Notes under the pieces: model-generated
What the model was told of the DNA's origin: nothing
What the model saw: the letters and a program-made list of their open reading frames with translations, nothing else
The model's database searches: none
NCBI RefSeq assembly: GCF_003255815.1
Contig: NC_037683.1
Span: 81,339,790 to 81,403,789 of the forward strand
DNA: 64,000 nucleotides
Reading direction: 5' to 3'
Origin: Theropithecus gelada
Lineage: Eukaryota; Chordata; Mammalia; Primates; Cercopithecidae
Made by a program: the position numbers and the translations under genes
Shown: positions 33,080 to 43,980 of the stretch, in pieces
Position numbering within the stretch: the stretch's first letter is position 1
Layout: the number at the start of each line of letters is the position of its first letter

Positions 33080-34301
33080 TTTGTAAAGTTTGTGATTGGT
33101 CCTTGGTGCCTTGATTGATTTCTTCTCATTTTCAAGAAAAGACAGAGACTAGTATTGAAGACCTTGCAGGCAGACACCTTATTGAGGCCACTTTAACCAG
33201 TCAGTGAGTTGTTTGGTCCTCGTTGAAAGTTCTTGGCATAGATTTAAAACAGAACTTTTAAGAGTTTTAAAGTCCTAAGTTGCAACCAACTGTTGTGTGG
33301 TGGATGAACTTTTTAGAGAGGGTGGTCTAGAATTTCATTTATATTTTCCAGCATTGCTCCAAATCCATTTTGAAGCATTTTGCTCAAGCTTGAAAGAACC
33401 AGAATTTTTTTTTTTTTCTTTTTTCTCAACTTTTATCTACACAAGATGTCTGAAGACTCAATGAATCAGAAAGTTTTGGCTGTCCCACTCTCAGTATAGC
33501 TTTGGAAGAAGAAAGTCGTTCAGTAACTGCTGGAGTACAGAAAGTAATTTGTAACATTGACCTCTCTTTTTATATAGTCATATGTTGTAATCTTTCCTTT
33601 TCCAATAATAGAACTTTCTGAAGGTTCCACTGTTGCTTTCCAATTTTCAGATTTTGAGAGGGCCTCATCTGTGCAAGTCCAGGGTATTGAAGCGCCGTAG
33701 GAGGGAGAAAATCAGGGTATAGAAAAACTTCACTTGGCTCCTCTGTGAAAGATTCTACAACATTTTCTATTGTTTCTGGCTTTAAGTTTAGGTGCATCCT
33801 TTAAATATAATTGAGTAAAGTATCCTTTACCTTTTCGTTTTCTGATAAATCACCTTTATCTGTTAAATTTCCTTCCACACTGCTGTTTCCATATTTCAGT
33901 TTCCAATTTGGAGCAAACAAAGTTTCACTTGTTGTTTTCTGTAGCTGAACATGAATTAATATGGGACTTATTTTCGTCCTTAAAAAAGTCTTCACCAGCA
34001 TAGGACCAGCAGAGACCTAATGGCATCTGCAGTCCAGGGTAAGAACAAACTTGCTCATCAACTGAAGCACTTGTTAGTGAGTGGTTCAGAGTGAAGAGCC
34101 TTATGAAGTTACCAGTTACATTAAAGCCAGTTTCCATTACAGATTTTTTGGAATTCCTGTTATCTATGAAATCTCTTTCAGTAAGAGGATAACTCCATAA
34201 CTGACATGTCACTTGTTTATTATTCTTGTTAATTTTGCTTCATGAGAGATGTTTGACACACATAGGTTACTGCCACAGTTGTCACTATTTTTTCTCCCCA
34301 T
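33080..34301 (-). pseudogene. FAM217A: FAM217A-like processed pseudogene
   Basis: Minus-strand translation in several frames matches my recollection of FAM217A (formerly C6orf146). The blocks appear in order, on intronless DNA: start MGRKNS at 34301, MPLGLCWSYA near 34020, TDKGDLSENEK near 33850, LNLKPETIENV near 33780, EEPSEVFLYPDFLPP near 33720, LERLQHMTI near 33590, then PAVTERLSSSKA and DSLSLQTSCVDKS down to about 33440. A frame reading LSTRTKQLTDWLKWPQ is still visible near 33200. An A12 tail (T-run at 33069-33081 on plus) sits at the expected 3' end. Frameshifts and stops split it into at least four pieces, so it is not translated. The parent name rests on memory of the protein; the retrocopy structure is seen. 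Confidence 0.7.
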
Positions 34302-34309
34302 TTTGTTGT

Positions 34310-34440
34310 AGCCCCCTCTGCAAGGATGGCAGTTGGTGGCAGCCTTGTCGGCAGTGGCGGATCTTCAAGGTCTGGGGGCTGGCAATAGTGGAACTGTGGC
34401 AGCAAGAATGGGGCCCAGGGATGCCGGCTTCAGCTTGAAG
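34310..34440. repeat. Direct repeat copy A (about 130 bp)
   Basis: 'agccccctctgcaaggatgg' to 'gatgccggcttcagctt'. The same sequence recurs at 35046-35178 with about 10 differences over 127 bp. Copy A abuts the FAM217A-like start codon, where a 5'-UTR would lie. Confidence 0.85.
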
Positions 34441-34441
34441 G

Positions 34442-34942
34442 AGTTAAAAATATGCTACTCTAGCATATTGACCATTTTTAGTTAAAGGCACTTGAAAAAC
34501 AGCAGGTGCAAGAAGATCACTCGGCCCTTCCTTCTGTTTCTTAAAAGCAGCTGATAAAATTCCCATGTAAAAGATGTTCTCTTTCTACCAGAAGGAAATA
34601 TTCTCATCATCAAGGAGGGAAAGAATCTGAGGGAAATATTACAAACAAACTTGTCAGACTAATCCTTGTCCTCTTTGCCACTTCTTCACCAATTAACTAG
34701 CAAGCCCCTTTTCCTTGTCACATTTTCATCATGTCCTTCTCTTTGTCTAAATCAGTATATACATGTTCATCTCTAATTGCATCTTTGGGTCTTCATTTCC
34801 TTGTAAAGTCTCCTGTGCAACACAAAACTTGTATTAAACAAATTCGTATGTTTCTCCTATTGATCTGTCTATGTCAATTTAATTATCAGTTTTAGCCAAA
34901 AATCCCAAAAGGGTGCAGGTAAAAAATGCCTCCCCTTCATGT
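34442..34942 (+). mobile_element. ERV1-like solo LTR
   Basis: About 500 bp ending in U5-type sequence: 'gtctcctgtgcaacacaaaa', 'cttgtattaaacaaattc', 'tgtttctcctattgatctgt' and 'gggtgcaggtaaaaaatgcc' then 'tccccttca'. This is the order of many class I endogenous retrovirus LTRs. No gag, pol or env sequence adjoins, so it is a solo LTR. The 5' boundary is approximate. Confidence 0.55.
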
Positions 34943-35045
34943 TCCTCGGGGCTTTTTCTGATTTTAAGGTGTCTCAGGCCCATGTGTCCTTTCCAGAGTC
35001 CTCTTCCCTGGCCCCTGCTTCAAGTACAAGGCAAATGATTTAGCA

Positions 35046-35178
35046 GGAGCCCCCTCTGCAAGGATGGCAGTTGGTGGCAGCCTTGTCGGTGGTGGAGGAT
35101 CTTCAAGATCTGGGGGCTGGCAATAGTGGAAGTGTGGCAGCAGGAATTGGGCCTAGGAATGCCAGCTTCAGCTGGGGC
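35046..35178. repeat. Direct repeat copy B
   Basis: Second copy of the 34310-34440 sequence, same orientation, about 92% identical by eye. The LTR-like block and about 100 bp of unassigned DNA separate the two. Confidence 0.85.
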
Positions 35179-35194
35179 TGTAACTCCTGGGGTT

Positions 35195-36190
35195 TCAGTA
35201 CATCTTTCCTTTTTATTGCTGGACAATATTCTATTGTATGGATGTATCACATTTTGTTTATCCATTCATCCTTTGATGGCCATTGGGGTTGTTCCACTTT
35301 GGGCTATTATTAGCAATGCTGCTATGAATATTCAAGTGAGTGTTTTTGAATAAATGTGTTTTCCTCTCTCTTGGGTATATATCTAGGAATGGAATTTCTT
35401 GGTCATATGATAACTCTATGTTTAACTTTTTTTTTTTTTTTCTGAGACAGAGTCTCACTCTGTTGCCCAGGCTGGAGTGCAGTGGCACGATCTTTGCTCA
35501 CCGCAAGCTCTGCCTCCCAGGTTCACGCCATTCTCCTGCCTCAGCCTCCCGAGTAGCTGGGACTATAGGTGCCCAGCTACTTTTTTGTATTTTTAGTAGA
35601 GGCAGGGTTCCACTGTGCTAGCCAGGATGGTCTCGATCTCCTGACCTCGTGATCCACCGGCCTCAGCCTCCCAAAGTGCTGGTATTACAGGCGTGAGCCA
35701 CTGCACCCAGCCGAGTCTATGTTTAACTTTTTGAGGAACTACCAAACTGTTTTCCAAAGTGGCTATACACTTTTAGATTCCCATTAACAACATATAAGGG
35801 TCCTAATTTATCCAAATGTTTGCCAACAGTTGTTGTTATCCTCTTTTTGATCATAGATATCCCAGTGGCTATGAAGTAGTATCTCATTGTGGCTTTAATT
35901 TGCTTTTCTCTAAGACTATGTTGAGAATTTGTATTGGCCATTTGTATATTTTCTTTGGAGAAATGTCCATTCACATCTTTCGTCTATTTTTAAATTAGGT
36001 TATATGTCTTTTTATTGTTGAATTGTGAGAAGTCATTGTTCATATCTGATAAGTGATACTAGTCCTTTAGCTGATATATGATTTAAAATATTTTCCTCCA
36101 TTCTGTGAGTTGTGTTTTCACTTTTTTGATTAATGTCCTTTGAAACACAAATGTTTTTAACTTGATAGTCATGTATTTTTACAATATGTC
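35195..36190 (-). mobile_element. L1M fragment, antisense (right piece)
   Basis: 'cctttttattgctggacaat', 'tatccattcatcctttgatg', 'aactaccaaactgttttcca', 'tagtatctcattgtggcttt' and 'aaatgtccattcacatcttt' are the antisense ORF2 C-terminal and 3' landmarks of L1M. It is interrupted by an AluY at 35433-35712. Confidence 0.85.
35433..35712 (-). mobile_element. AluY, antisense, inside L1M
   Basis: 'ccgcaagctctgcctcccag', 'gtgctagccaggatggtctc' and 'ctcgtgatccaccggcctca' are AluY words. The target repeat 'tctatgtttaacttttt' flanks it on both sides. Confidence 0.93.
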
Positions 36191-37040
36191 AGCTAACTCA
36201 TGTTTCTCAAAGTACTGCATGCTATTGTAACAAAAAACCTTTGAAAATATATTTTTAAAAGGATAAAGGAAAAATAACAATTACTTATGGCTCCATAACC
36301 TAGATATAGCCACTGTTAAGATTACAGCAAATTTCCTACAGCAAATTTTTAAACACACATTACTTATTTGATATCACACCCAAGGAAAACATGTGGCCTT
36401 GTACTCTACACATGGGTCATAAGGAGGACTATCCTACTGACAGCATGCCCATGTTCAGAACCTTTTCCTCTCCCTCCTTTCTCATCAAATCTAATTTGTC
36501 TTGTGTCCATTGTCTCAGAAGTCAGTGAAGCTAATCTAGTATTAATACTGAACATGACCACGCGTTATACAAGCTTTGCAGTTCAAGAGCATCTGCCCTG
36601 GTTCTGAGTTTCACCCCATCAGCCCATTTGTGTAGTAGACCTTCATGTGGTGCATTTAGTTATCTGCTAAATACTTGGAATTGTGTGCAAATAGCAATAG
36701 CCAACTCTCGAATCTCCCTGAGCTTCTAGTTTCTTGTCTATAAAATGGCTGTAATACCTACCTGTGCCTCTTTCATCAAGTTGCAGTAAGGATCAAACCT
36801 CTCAGAGTAAGTTGGATCAGAATGAACCGTGGGTATGCTGCAGGTAGAAATCTCGTGCCCTGAGTTTCCCATCAGGGCCTAAAAGGGCATATGGCAGCAA
36901 GGAAAAAGTCAGGAGGGAGCAAGGAAGACACCCCAGCGAGAGATCCCTGAAGTCATACCAGACCTTTGGGACGGATGGAACTGGGGTAGTCCCTAGAAGT
37001 AATTTTCTTCTTTATACTCTTGTGTGTGTGTGTTGGGGTG
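36191..37040. other. Unique sequence, minor MIR scrap
   Basis: 'tagtttcttgtctataaaat' then 'ggctgtaatacctacctgtg' (about 36700-36790) is a small sense MIR piece. The rest is unassigned. Confidence 0.4.
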
Positions 37041-37047
37041 AGGCGTT

Positions 37048-37290
37048 AATACAGGGTCTCACTCTGTCACCCAGGCTGGAATGCAGTGGCACAATCACGG
37101 CTCACTGCAGCCTTGACCTCCCAGGCTCAATTGATCCTCCTACCTCCGCTTCCCAAGTAGCTGGAACCACAGGCACACGCCACCATGCCTGGCTAATTTT
37201 TTGTATTTTTTGTCAAGACAGGTTTTGCCATGTTTCCCAGGCTGATCTCAAACTCCTGAGCTCAAGCAGTCTGCCCACCTCAGCCTTCCA
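37048..37290 (-). mobile_element. AluJ/S-like, antisense, truncated
   Basis: From 'acagggtctcactctgtcac' to 'cccacctcagccttccaa'. The Alu 5' part is missing. 'tttatactct' before the (GT)n and after the element may be the duplicated target. Confidence 0.88.
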
Positions 37291-37438
37291 ATTTATACTC
37301 TCCTTAATTTCATTTAAAAACATGGTTATATACTACAGTTATAATTAAGAGGTTTTTTGAAAGTTTTTGTCATTCTCAAATATTTTACAGAGCTGTGAGA
37401 AAAGGATTCTTGAACATTAAAGGGAAATCATGGTGGCA

Positions 37439-37477
<39 letters not shown>

Positions 37478-38340
37478 TCACATGCACACCTGAAAACCAA
37501 TGAGTCTTCCTCAGAGAAAAGGTGAACTGGGGAGGGTGTGCACAGTGGGACAGCTGGATTTGCCACCTGCGGATCCTTCCCAACGCCAACCCCAGAGGCT
37601 TCAGATGTACTAAGGAAGGCTGCGTGTTCCCTCACCTTTGCCCACGGTCATACTGCCCTTAAGGAGCCTTCTTTTTTTTCTTTTTCTTTTTCTTTTCTTT
37701 TTTTTTTTTTTTTAGACTAAATGTTGAAGGAAAAGACCTAATATATCACAACCTGCATATGATAGCCCCACACTTCTGATTCCTGGAAACAGCTGTTTGA
37801 AAGGTAAAGGACATATTGATTCATTTGCTTTAGTCCCCTATTTTAAAAATCAAGTTACAGTTCAGTTTGCATTAAGCTGGAACCCTGTATGAATACATTT
37901 TCTATGTGGCTGATGGACATAATTCTAGTTCAGGAAATTGAGCTAAGAGTAATCTTCATTCATAATTATAATTATTATATCATTGTTACTATTATAAAAT
38001 ATTTATAGAGCATTCAAAATGTGTATGGCATTCTACTAGGATCCTAAGTAGAGGGATTATGTGTACAAACCTGTCCCTGCAGATCCACTTTATTTAGAAC
38101 AATTATTTATTTATTTACCAAATATTTGCTGAAGACCTGCTGTGCTGAAAGTGCTGGGTTAGGCTTCATAAAGGACAAAAATATGAATAATCCCGGGAAA
38201 CTACCTGTCCTTTAAAGGCAGATAATACATGTACAAAAATAACTGTAATGCTATTAGACTTTGGCTTGAGAGACATATAAAATGTTATTATAACTAAAAC
38301 AAGAATATAATTTTATTTCATTAATTAAATTATTTATTTA
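37291..38340. other. Unique sequence with simple repeats
   Basis: Contains (GT)17 at 37440-37474 and a T/CT-rich run at 37673-37714. Otherwise nothing recognised. 'ccaaatatttgctgaagacc' near 38120 hints at an antisense L2 scrap. Confidence 0.4.
37440..37474. repeat. (GT)17
   Basis: Uninterrupted gt dinucleotide repeat, long enough to be polymorphic. Confidence 0.95.
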
Positions 38341-38341
38341 T

Positions 38342-38627
38342 CTTGAGACGGAGTCTTGCTCTGTTGCCTAGGCTGGAGTGCAATGGCATGATCTCAGCTC
38401 ACTGCAACCTCTGCTTCTTGAGTTCAAGCAATTCTCCCACCTCAGCCTCCCAAGTAGCTAGGATTACAGGCATATGTGCCATCATGCCCGGCTAATTTTT
38501 GTATTTTTAGTAGGGATGGGATTTCACCCTGTTGGCCAGGCTGGTCTGGAACTCCTGGCCTTAATTGATCCACTCGCCTTGGCCTCCTAGAGTACTGGGA
38601 TTACAGGTGTGAGCCATTGCACCTGGC
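38342..38627 (-). mobile_element. AluS-like, antisense
   Basis: From 'cttgagacggagtcttgctc' to 'gccattgcacctggcc'. The 15-bp repeat 'aagaatataatttta' at about 38302-38316 and 38628-38642 is a perfect target-site duplication. The T-tail is separated from the left copy by 'tttcattaattaaattattt'. Confidence 0.93.
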
Positions 38628-38644
38628 CAAGAATATAATTTTAA

Positions 38645-38880
38645 TAATCAGTAATTCTTGTTGAGAGCTTACTTCCATGCTTGACACTGTACTAACTGTG
38701 TTCCCTGAACCAGCTTACTTCTCCTGAAAGGTAGTCATGATTATTATCTGCAGTTTGCAGAAAAGAAGAAGGGGCCTCACAGAGGTTCAAATAGCTGCAA
38801 GAAGCCACAGTGCCAAGTGGTGGAGGCAGAATTTGAACCCAGGTTGCTGGAGGCCAGAGCCAGAAGTCCACCCTGACCCC
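38645..38880 (-). mobile_element. MIR, antisense
   Basis: 'gttgagagcttacttccatg', 'gacactgtactaactgtgtt', 'cctcacagaggttcaaatag' and 'ggcagaatttgaacccaggt' follow MIR reverse complement. Confidence 0.75.
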
Positions 38881-38906
38881 TTCCAGCTGGGACAGTGTAT
38901 GCATTG

Positions 38907-38936
38907 TGGTGTGTGTGTGTGTGTGTGTGTGTGTAT
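38907..38936. repeat. (GT)n
   Basis: About 30 bp of gt repeats. Confidence 0.9.
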
Positions 38937-40110
38937 GTTTAGTTATGCTAGTGATGATAACTTTACACTGAGTCACTATCACGGAAGCTTTTCTTCCTCA
39001 GCAAGGAAACCGTGACGTGGTGACCTTTTGATCTTAACCTTATAGCACCATTCTCTAACCCAGCAGGTTTCAAACAACTGGGCTGTCATTTGAGCCTCAG
39101 AGCCTTTTCATCAAACAAACTTTAATGGGAGATAAAAATGAAGATTTTCTGAACGAAGCTGAATGGGGCTGGGGTGGGGTGGAGGGAGTCTTCCAAGGGA
39201 GGCAGGGCACTGGGGGGAGGAAAGGAGACTGCTCCACATGATCATCATAGCTGAAGCCAAATACACTGATGTCAATAGAACCTCATGGCCTGATGAAGTT
39301 TTAGAGTTAGTTATATTCAATGCTCCTTGATATATGAAGTGCAGCTCCCTTCAATGATGATTTTTTTTTTTTAATGTAGAAGATGGCATGCTTACCTAGT
39401 GGTCCTCAAAACTTTGTCAGGAAGGTGGGTCAAGTCAAAAGTTGAGCACCAAAACCAGCCAGTCTGAAGAAACTGAGTTGGAGGCATGATGGCTCTCTGC
39501 TCATAGGATCTGGTTACATAAGAGCCTTTAAATGAAGGCTGTATTTGAATGAGACCTGGTATCTCTAACATAGTCCCGAATTTCAACAAAGAACGGTTAA
39601 GTCAACTTTTTTCTTCTAGCCATGATAGTCTGACAAAGGACAGCCAGAAGAGGGGAGGAGAATGCTGAAAGAGAAGGAGGCAGAAACTCACAGTCTGGGG
39701 ACAGTGACTTTAGTACAGGAGGACCCTCTCCAAAATTCTGCTTTGATACTTGGAGCCAAAGCAATTATTTATAAGATTTTTCCAAAGCTTTATTGTCTGC
39801 TGTCATTCCTGTATTTCTCTAGGAAACACACAGAATTCTAGAAAGTTATTATCTAAACAAGTAAGTTCACCTAGTTACTTTGCACTCACTGTCTTAGGTT
39901 AGCCTTATATTTGCTCACTTATTTAACAAATGCATGTGTTCAATATTTGTTCATGGTCTATGTACTTTAGGAGGACTTGCCCTTTCTGTGTTATCTGTGT
40001 TTTATGTATCTAAGAGAGCTAGTCTATTTAACTTGCAGTACACTGCCCAGCTAATTTGCACTATTTTTATTGTGCCAGTTATTATTTTGAAAAACTGGAA
40101 TTTAAATTCC
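38937..40110. other. Unique sequence, nothing recognised
   Basis: No gene, RNA or family assigned. T-run at 39359-39373. Confidence 0.3.
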
Positions 40111-40164
40111 AACAAAAGGGACTGTTTGAGATGGTGTGACACATAGTAACGGGCAGGATGCTAT

Positions 40165-40735
40165 ATAGCCAGTATAGATCCACTTCTGAGAAGGCTTCTT
40201 GGCTCTTCTAAGGAGACTCAGCAACTCACATGGTTGTTGGCAAAAGGCTTATGTGGATTGATCCATAGCGCTGCCCATGACATGGCAGCTGGTTTCCCCC
40301 AGAGCAAGTGGGGAGAGAGAGAAAGTTAGAATGACCAAGATGGTAGCTGCGATGTCTTGTATAATCTAATCTCAGAAGTGATATACCATTGCTTCTGCTA
40401 TATTCTTTTTTTTTTGAGACAGAGTCTCGCTTTGTTGCCCAGGCTAGAGTGTAGCGGCACAATCTTGGCTCAATGCAAGCTCCGCCTCTCAGGTTCACAC
40501 CATTCTCCTGCCTCAGCCTCCCAAGTTGCTGGGACTACAGTCACCCACCACCACGCCCGGCTAATTTTTTGTATTTTTAGTAGAGACAGGGTTTCACTGT
40601 GTTAGCCAGGATGGTCTCGATCTCCTGACCTCGTGATCCACCCACCTCAGCCTCCCAAAGTGCTGGGATTACAGGTGTGAGCCATCACACTCGGCCGCTT
40701 CTGCTATATTCTAGCATCACACAGACCAAACCAGG
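40165..40735 (+). mobile_element. MLT1-like LTR fragment split by AluY
   Basis: 'gatccacttctgagaaggct', 'cactcacatggttgttggca'-type and 'gacatggcagctggtttccc' before the AluY, and 'acacagaccaaaccaggtac' after it, are MLT1-type landmarks. The same family is seen more completely at 41675. Confidence 0.6.
40407..40696 (-). mobile_element. AluY, antisense
   Basis: 'tttttgagacagagtctcgc', 'caatgcaagctccgcctctc', 'gtgttagccaggatggtctc' and 'ctcgtgatccacccacctca' are AluY words. The 16-bp target duplication 'gcttctgctatattct' (40391-40406, 40697-40712) is perfect, so it is fairly young. Confidence 0.95.
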
Positions 40736-41020
40736 TACAAAAGGGACTATTGGAGGTAGTGTGACACAGTAACAGGGGAGAATGCTACTCAGCCGTATAA
40801 ATGCTAAGAATCTTGTACCCTATTGGTACACATGAATAATTCTAAGAGGAAAAATCACATATGAAGTAGGAGGTATATGCTGATAACAATTACATTAAAA
40901 AAGAATGCTTGTAAACTACCAAGGATCAGTGGAGATCTTTAAACATCAAAAAATGATAGAATTGGGCTTGAGTCCAATAAATTCTTTATATTCAAAAGTT
41001 TATTAAAACTTAAAATGTAT

Positions 41021-41312
41021 GGCTGGGTGCGGTGGCTCACGCCTGTAATCCCAGCACTTTGGGAGGTCGAGGCAGGTGGATCATGAGGTCAGGAGTTCAA
41101 GACCAGACTGGCCAACATAGTGAAACCCCTTCTTACTAAAAATACAAAAATTAGCGGGGTGTAGTTATGTGCACCTGTAATCCTAGCTACTCAGGAGGCT
41201 GAGGCAGGAGAATCGCTTGAACCTGGGAGGTGGAAGTTGTGGTGAGCCAAGATCGCACCATTGCACTCCAGCCTGGGCAACAGAACAAGACTCCATCTCA
41301 AAAGAAAAAGAA
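41021..41312 (+). mobile_element. AluS-like
   Basis: Full dimer 'ggctgggtgcggtggctcac' to 'ccatctcaaaagaaaaagaa'. Confidence 0.92.
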
Positions 41313-41360
41313 AATGTATATAAACTCTTAGTATTTACTGCTACATAAACAAATTTCCAG

Positions 41361-41670
41361 CCAGGCACAGTGGCTCATGCCTGTAATCCCAGCACTTTGG
41401 GAGGCCAAGGTGGGCAGATCACCTGAGGTCAGGAGTTCGAGACCAGCCTGGCCAACCTGGTGTAACCCTGTCGCTACTAAAATACAAAAATTAGCCAGGC
41501 ATGGTGATGTACACCTGTAATCCCAGCTACATGGGAGGCTGAGGCAGGAGAATTGCTTGAGCCTGGGAGGTGGAGGTTGCAGTGAGCCAAGATCGCCCCA
41601 CTGCACTCCAGTCTGGGTGACAGAGCTAGACTCCATCTCCAAAAAAAAAAAACAAAAAAAAACCACCAAA
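41361..41670 (+). mobile_element. AluS-like
   Basis: Full dimer 'ggcacagtggctcatgcctg' to an A-tail with c interruptions. Only about 50 bp after the previous Alu, in the same orientation. Confidence 0.92.
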
Positions 41671-41674
41671 ACAA

Positions 41675-42160
41675 AAATAAATTATCCCAAAACTAGCAGC
41701 ATGAGACTATAAATGTTTATCATTTCACATAGTTTCTGAGGGTCAGGAAACTGGAGCTGCTTCACTAGATGGTTCTGGCTCAGTCTCTGGTACGGTTGCA
41801 ATCAGAATGTCACTGGGGGCTTGTGTCATCTGAAACCTTGACCAGGGCTGGTGGATCCACTTCTAAGAAGGCTTCTTGGCTCTTCTAAGGAGGCTCAGTA
41901 ACTCACATGGTTGTTGGCAAAAGGTTTGTCATGTGAACTGTCACATGACATGGCAGCTGGTTTTCTCCACAGCAAATGGGGATAGAGAGAAAGACCAAAA
42001 GAATGACCAAGATGGTAGCTGCAATGTCTTTTATAACTGAATCTTAGAAGTGACATACCATCACTTCTGCCATATTCTGTGGTAGCACAAACCAACCCTA
42101 GTACAATATGGGAAGGGACTGTACAAGGATGTGAATATTCAGAGACAGGGAGGCCGGCTA
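41675..42160 (+). mobile_element. MLT1-type LTR (ERVL-MaLR)
   Basis: Near-complete: 'aaattatcccaaaactagca', 'tttctgagggtcaggaaact', 'gacatggcagctggttttct', 'gtgacataccatcacttctg', 'ggaagggactgtacaaggat'. Order and content match MLT1 LTRs. No internal retroviral genes. Confidence 0.7.
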
Positions 42161-42184
42161 CCAGGCCACACTGTTTTTCTTTTC

Positions 42185-42486
42185 TTTTCTTTTTTTTTTT
42201 TTTTGAGATGGAGTTTCATTCTTGTTGCCCAGGCTGGAGTGCAATGGCACTATCTCAGCTCACCGCCAGCTCCGCCTCCTGAGTTCAAGCGATTCTCCTG
42301 CCTCAGCCTCCCGAGTAGCTGGGATTACAGGTAAGGGTCACCATGCCTGGCAAATTTTGTATTTTTAGTAGAGACGGGATTTCTCCATGTTGGTCAGGCT
42401 GGTCTTGAACTCCTGATCTCAGGTGATCCGCCTGCCTCGGCCTCCCAAAGTGCTGGGATTACAGGCGTGAGTCACCACATCTGGCC
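42185..42486 (-). mobile_element. AluS-like, antisense
   Basis: Begins with a T-run and 'gagatggagtttcattcttg', ends 'gtgagtcaccacatctggcc'. It lies about 500 bp from the sense Alu at 41361 and can pair with it. Confidence 0.92.
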
Positions 42487-42599
42487 ACCACAACTATTAA
42501 AAACAATAAGATATCTTTTCTCAAAAGCATGTTTTGGTTATTAAATACATATTTCAAATATACATTGAAGTGCATATTTCAAAATATTTAATCCTAATT

Positions 42600-42880
42600 A
42601 AACTTTTCTAATAATAATAATAATGATATTTACTTAGTACTTTCTATAGGCCAATCATTATGTTAAGCATGTGATGTGAGACTGTCTGTCACAGACAGCC
42701 TCACAGTTGTCCAGGCAACCCTCAACAGCTCTAAAGGATGCATTTGTTAGTTGCCTCATTTTACAGAAAGGAAACTTGAAGCACAGGAGGTTTAAGTAAC
42801 CTGCCCAAGGACACATATCTAATAAGTAAATCAGCATATAAACCCAGAGCTATCCACATAAGTACCACAGCATGACTAAG
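42600..42880 (-). mobile_element. MIR, antisense
   Basis: 'tgatatttacttagtacttt', 'gcctcattttacagaaagga', 'ttgaagcacaggaggtttaa' and 'gtaacctgcccaaggacaca' fit MIR reverse complement, with an insertion in the middle. Confidence 0.75.
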
Positions 42881-43147
42881 CTATACTGATTCTCTCTAGT
42901 CAGTTTTGTGAAATAAATCTCTAAGTATCCATGCTTTACAAGTTAAGTACTATCATTCTATTTAAGTAGTTAAGGATTTCCTTACAGTCACAGAGTAAAT
43001 AAACTAAGACTCAAAACTGGAAGTTAGGTTTGTGGAGTTCTTTGTCACAATTATGATGACAATAATGACTGACTTTTCTCCTACTACTCTCCTCTCCAGC
43101 CACATTGCCTCCTGGCTGTTCCTGGAACACTCCAGGCATGTTCCTTG

Positions 43148-43513
43148 CATTAGTCTGTTTTCACGCTGTTGATAAAGACATACCCGAGATTGGGTTATTT
43201 ACAAAAGAAAGAGGTTCAGTAGACTTACAGTTCCATGTAGCCAGGGAGGCCTCAAAATCATGGCAGAAGGCAAGGAGGAGCAAGTCACGTCTTACTTGGA
43301 TGGCACCAGCAAAGAAAGAGCTTGTGCAGGGAGATTCTCGTTTTTAAAACCATCAGATCTTATGAGACTTATTCACTATCACAAGAACAGCATGGGAAAG
43401 ACCCACTCCCATGATTCAATTACCTCCCACTGGGTTCCACCCACAAAATGTGGGAATTGTGGGAGTTACAATTCAAGATGAGATTTGGGTGGGGACACAG
43501 CCAAACCATATCA
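43148..43513 (-). mobile_element. THE1/MST-type LTR (ERVL-MaLR), antisense
   Basis: 'attagtctgttttcacgctg', 'gacttacagttccatgtagc', 'accatcagatcttatgagac' and 'acacagccaaaccatatca' give a complete solo LTR in reverse. It lies inside L2. Confidence 0.88.
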
Positions 43514-43651
43514 CTCCTGCTTTAGGTGATTTGTGCTTGATGTTCTCCTTCTTTTGCCCCAAATCAGCATGCTCCTTCCTTCTCTCCTGTCCACAAACGT
43601 CACCTCCCCAGAGAGGCCCACTATCACCATGCTATTTAAAATTGCACTCCA

Positions 43652-43971
43652 GGCCGGGCGCAGTGGCTCACACCTGTAATCCCAGCACTTTGAGGGGCCG
43701 AGGAGGGTAGATCACGAGGTCAAGAGATTGAGAGCATCCTGGTCAACATGGTGAAATTCCATCTCTACTAAAAAATACAAAATTAGCTGGGCATGGTGAT
43801 GTATGTCTGTAGTCCCAGCTACTCTGGAGGCTATTCTCCTGCCTCAGCCTCCAGAATTGCTTGAACCCAGGAGGTGGAGGCGGAGGTTGTAGTGAGTTGA
43901 GATCATGCCACTGCGCACCAGCCTGGTGACAGAGTAAGACAATGTCTCAAAAAAAAAAAAAAAAAAAAAAG
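43652..43971 (+). mobile_element. Alu with a 20-bp internal inversion
   Basis: 'ggccgggcgcagtggctcac' start, A-tail of about 22. Within the right arm the expected 'ggaggctgaggcaggagaat' is replaced by its reverse complement at 43833-43852, flanked by normal Alu sequence. Confidence 0.92.
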
Positions 43972-43980
43972 CCCTCCAGG

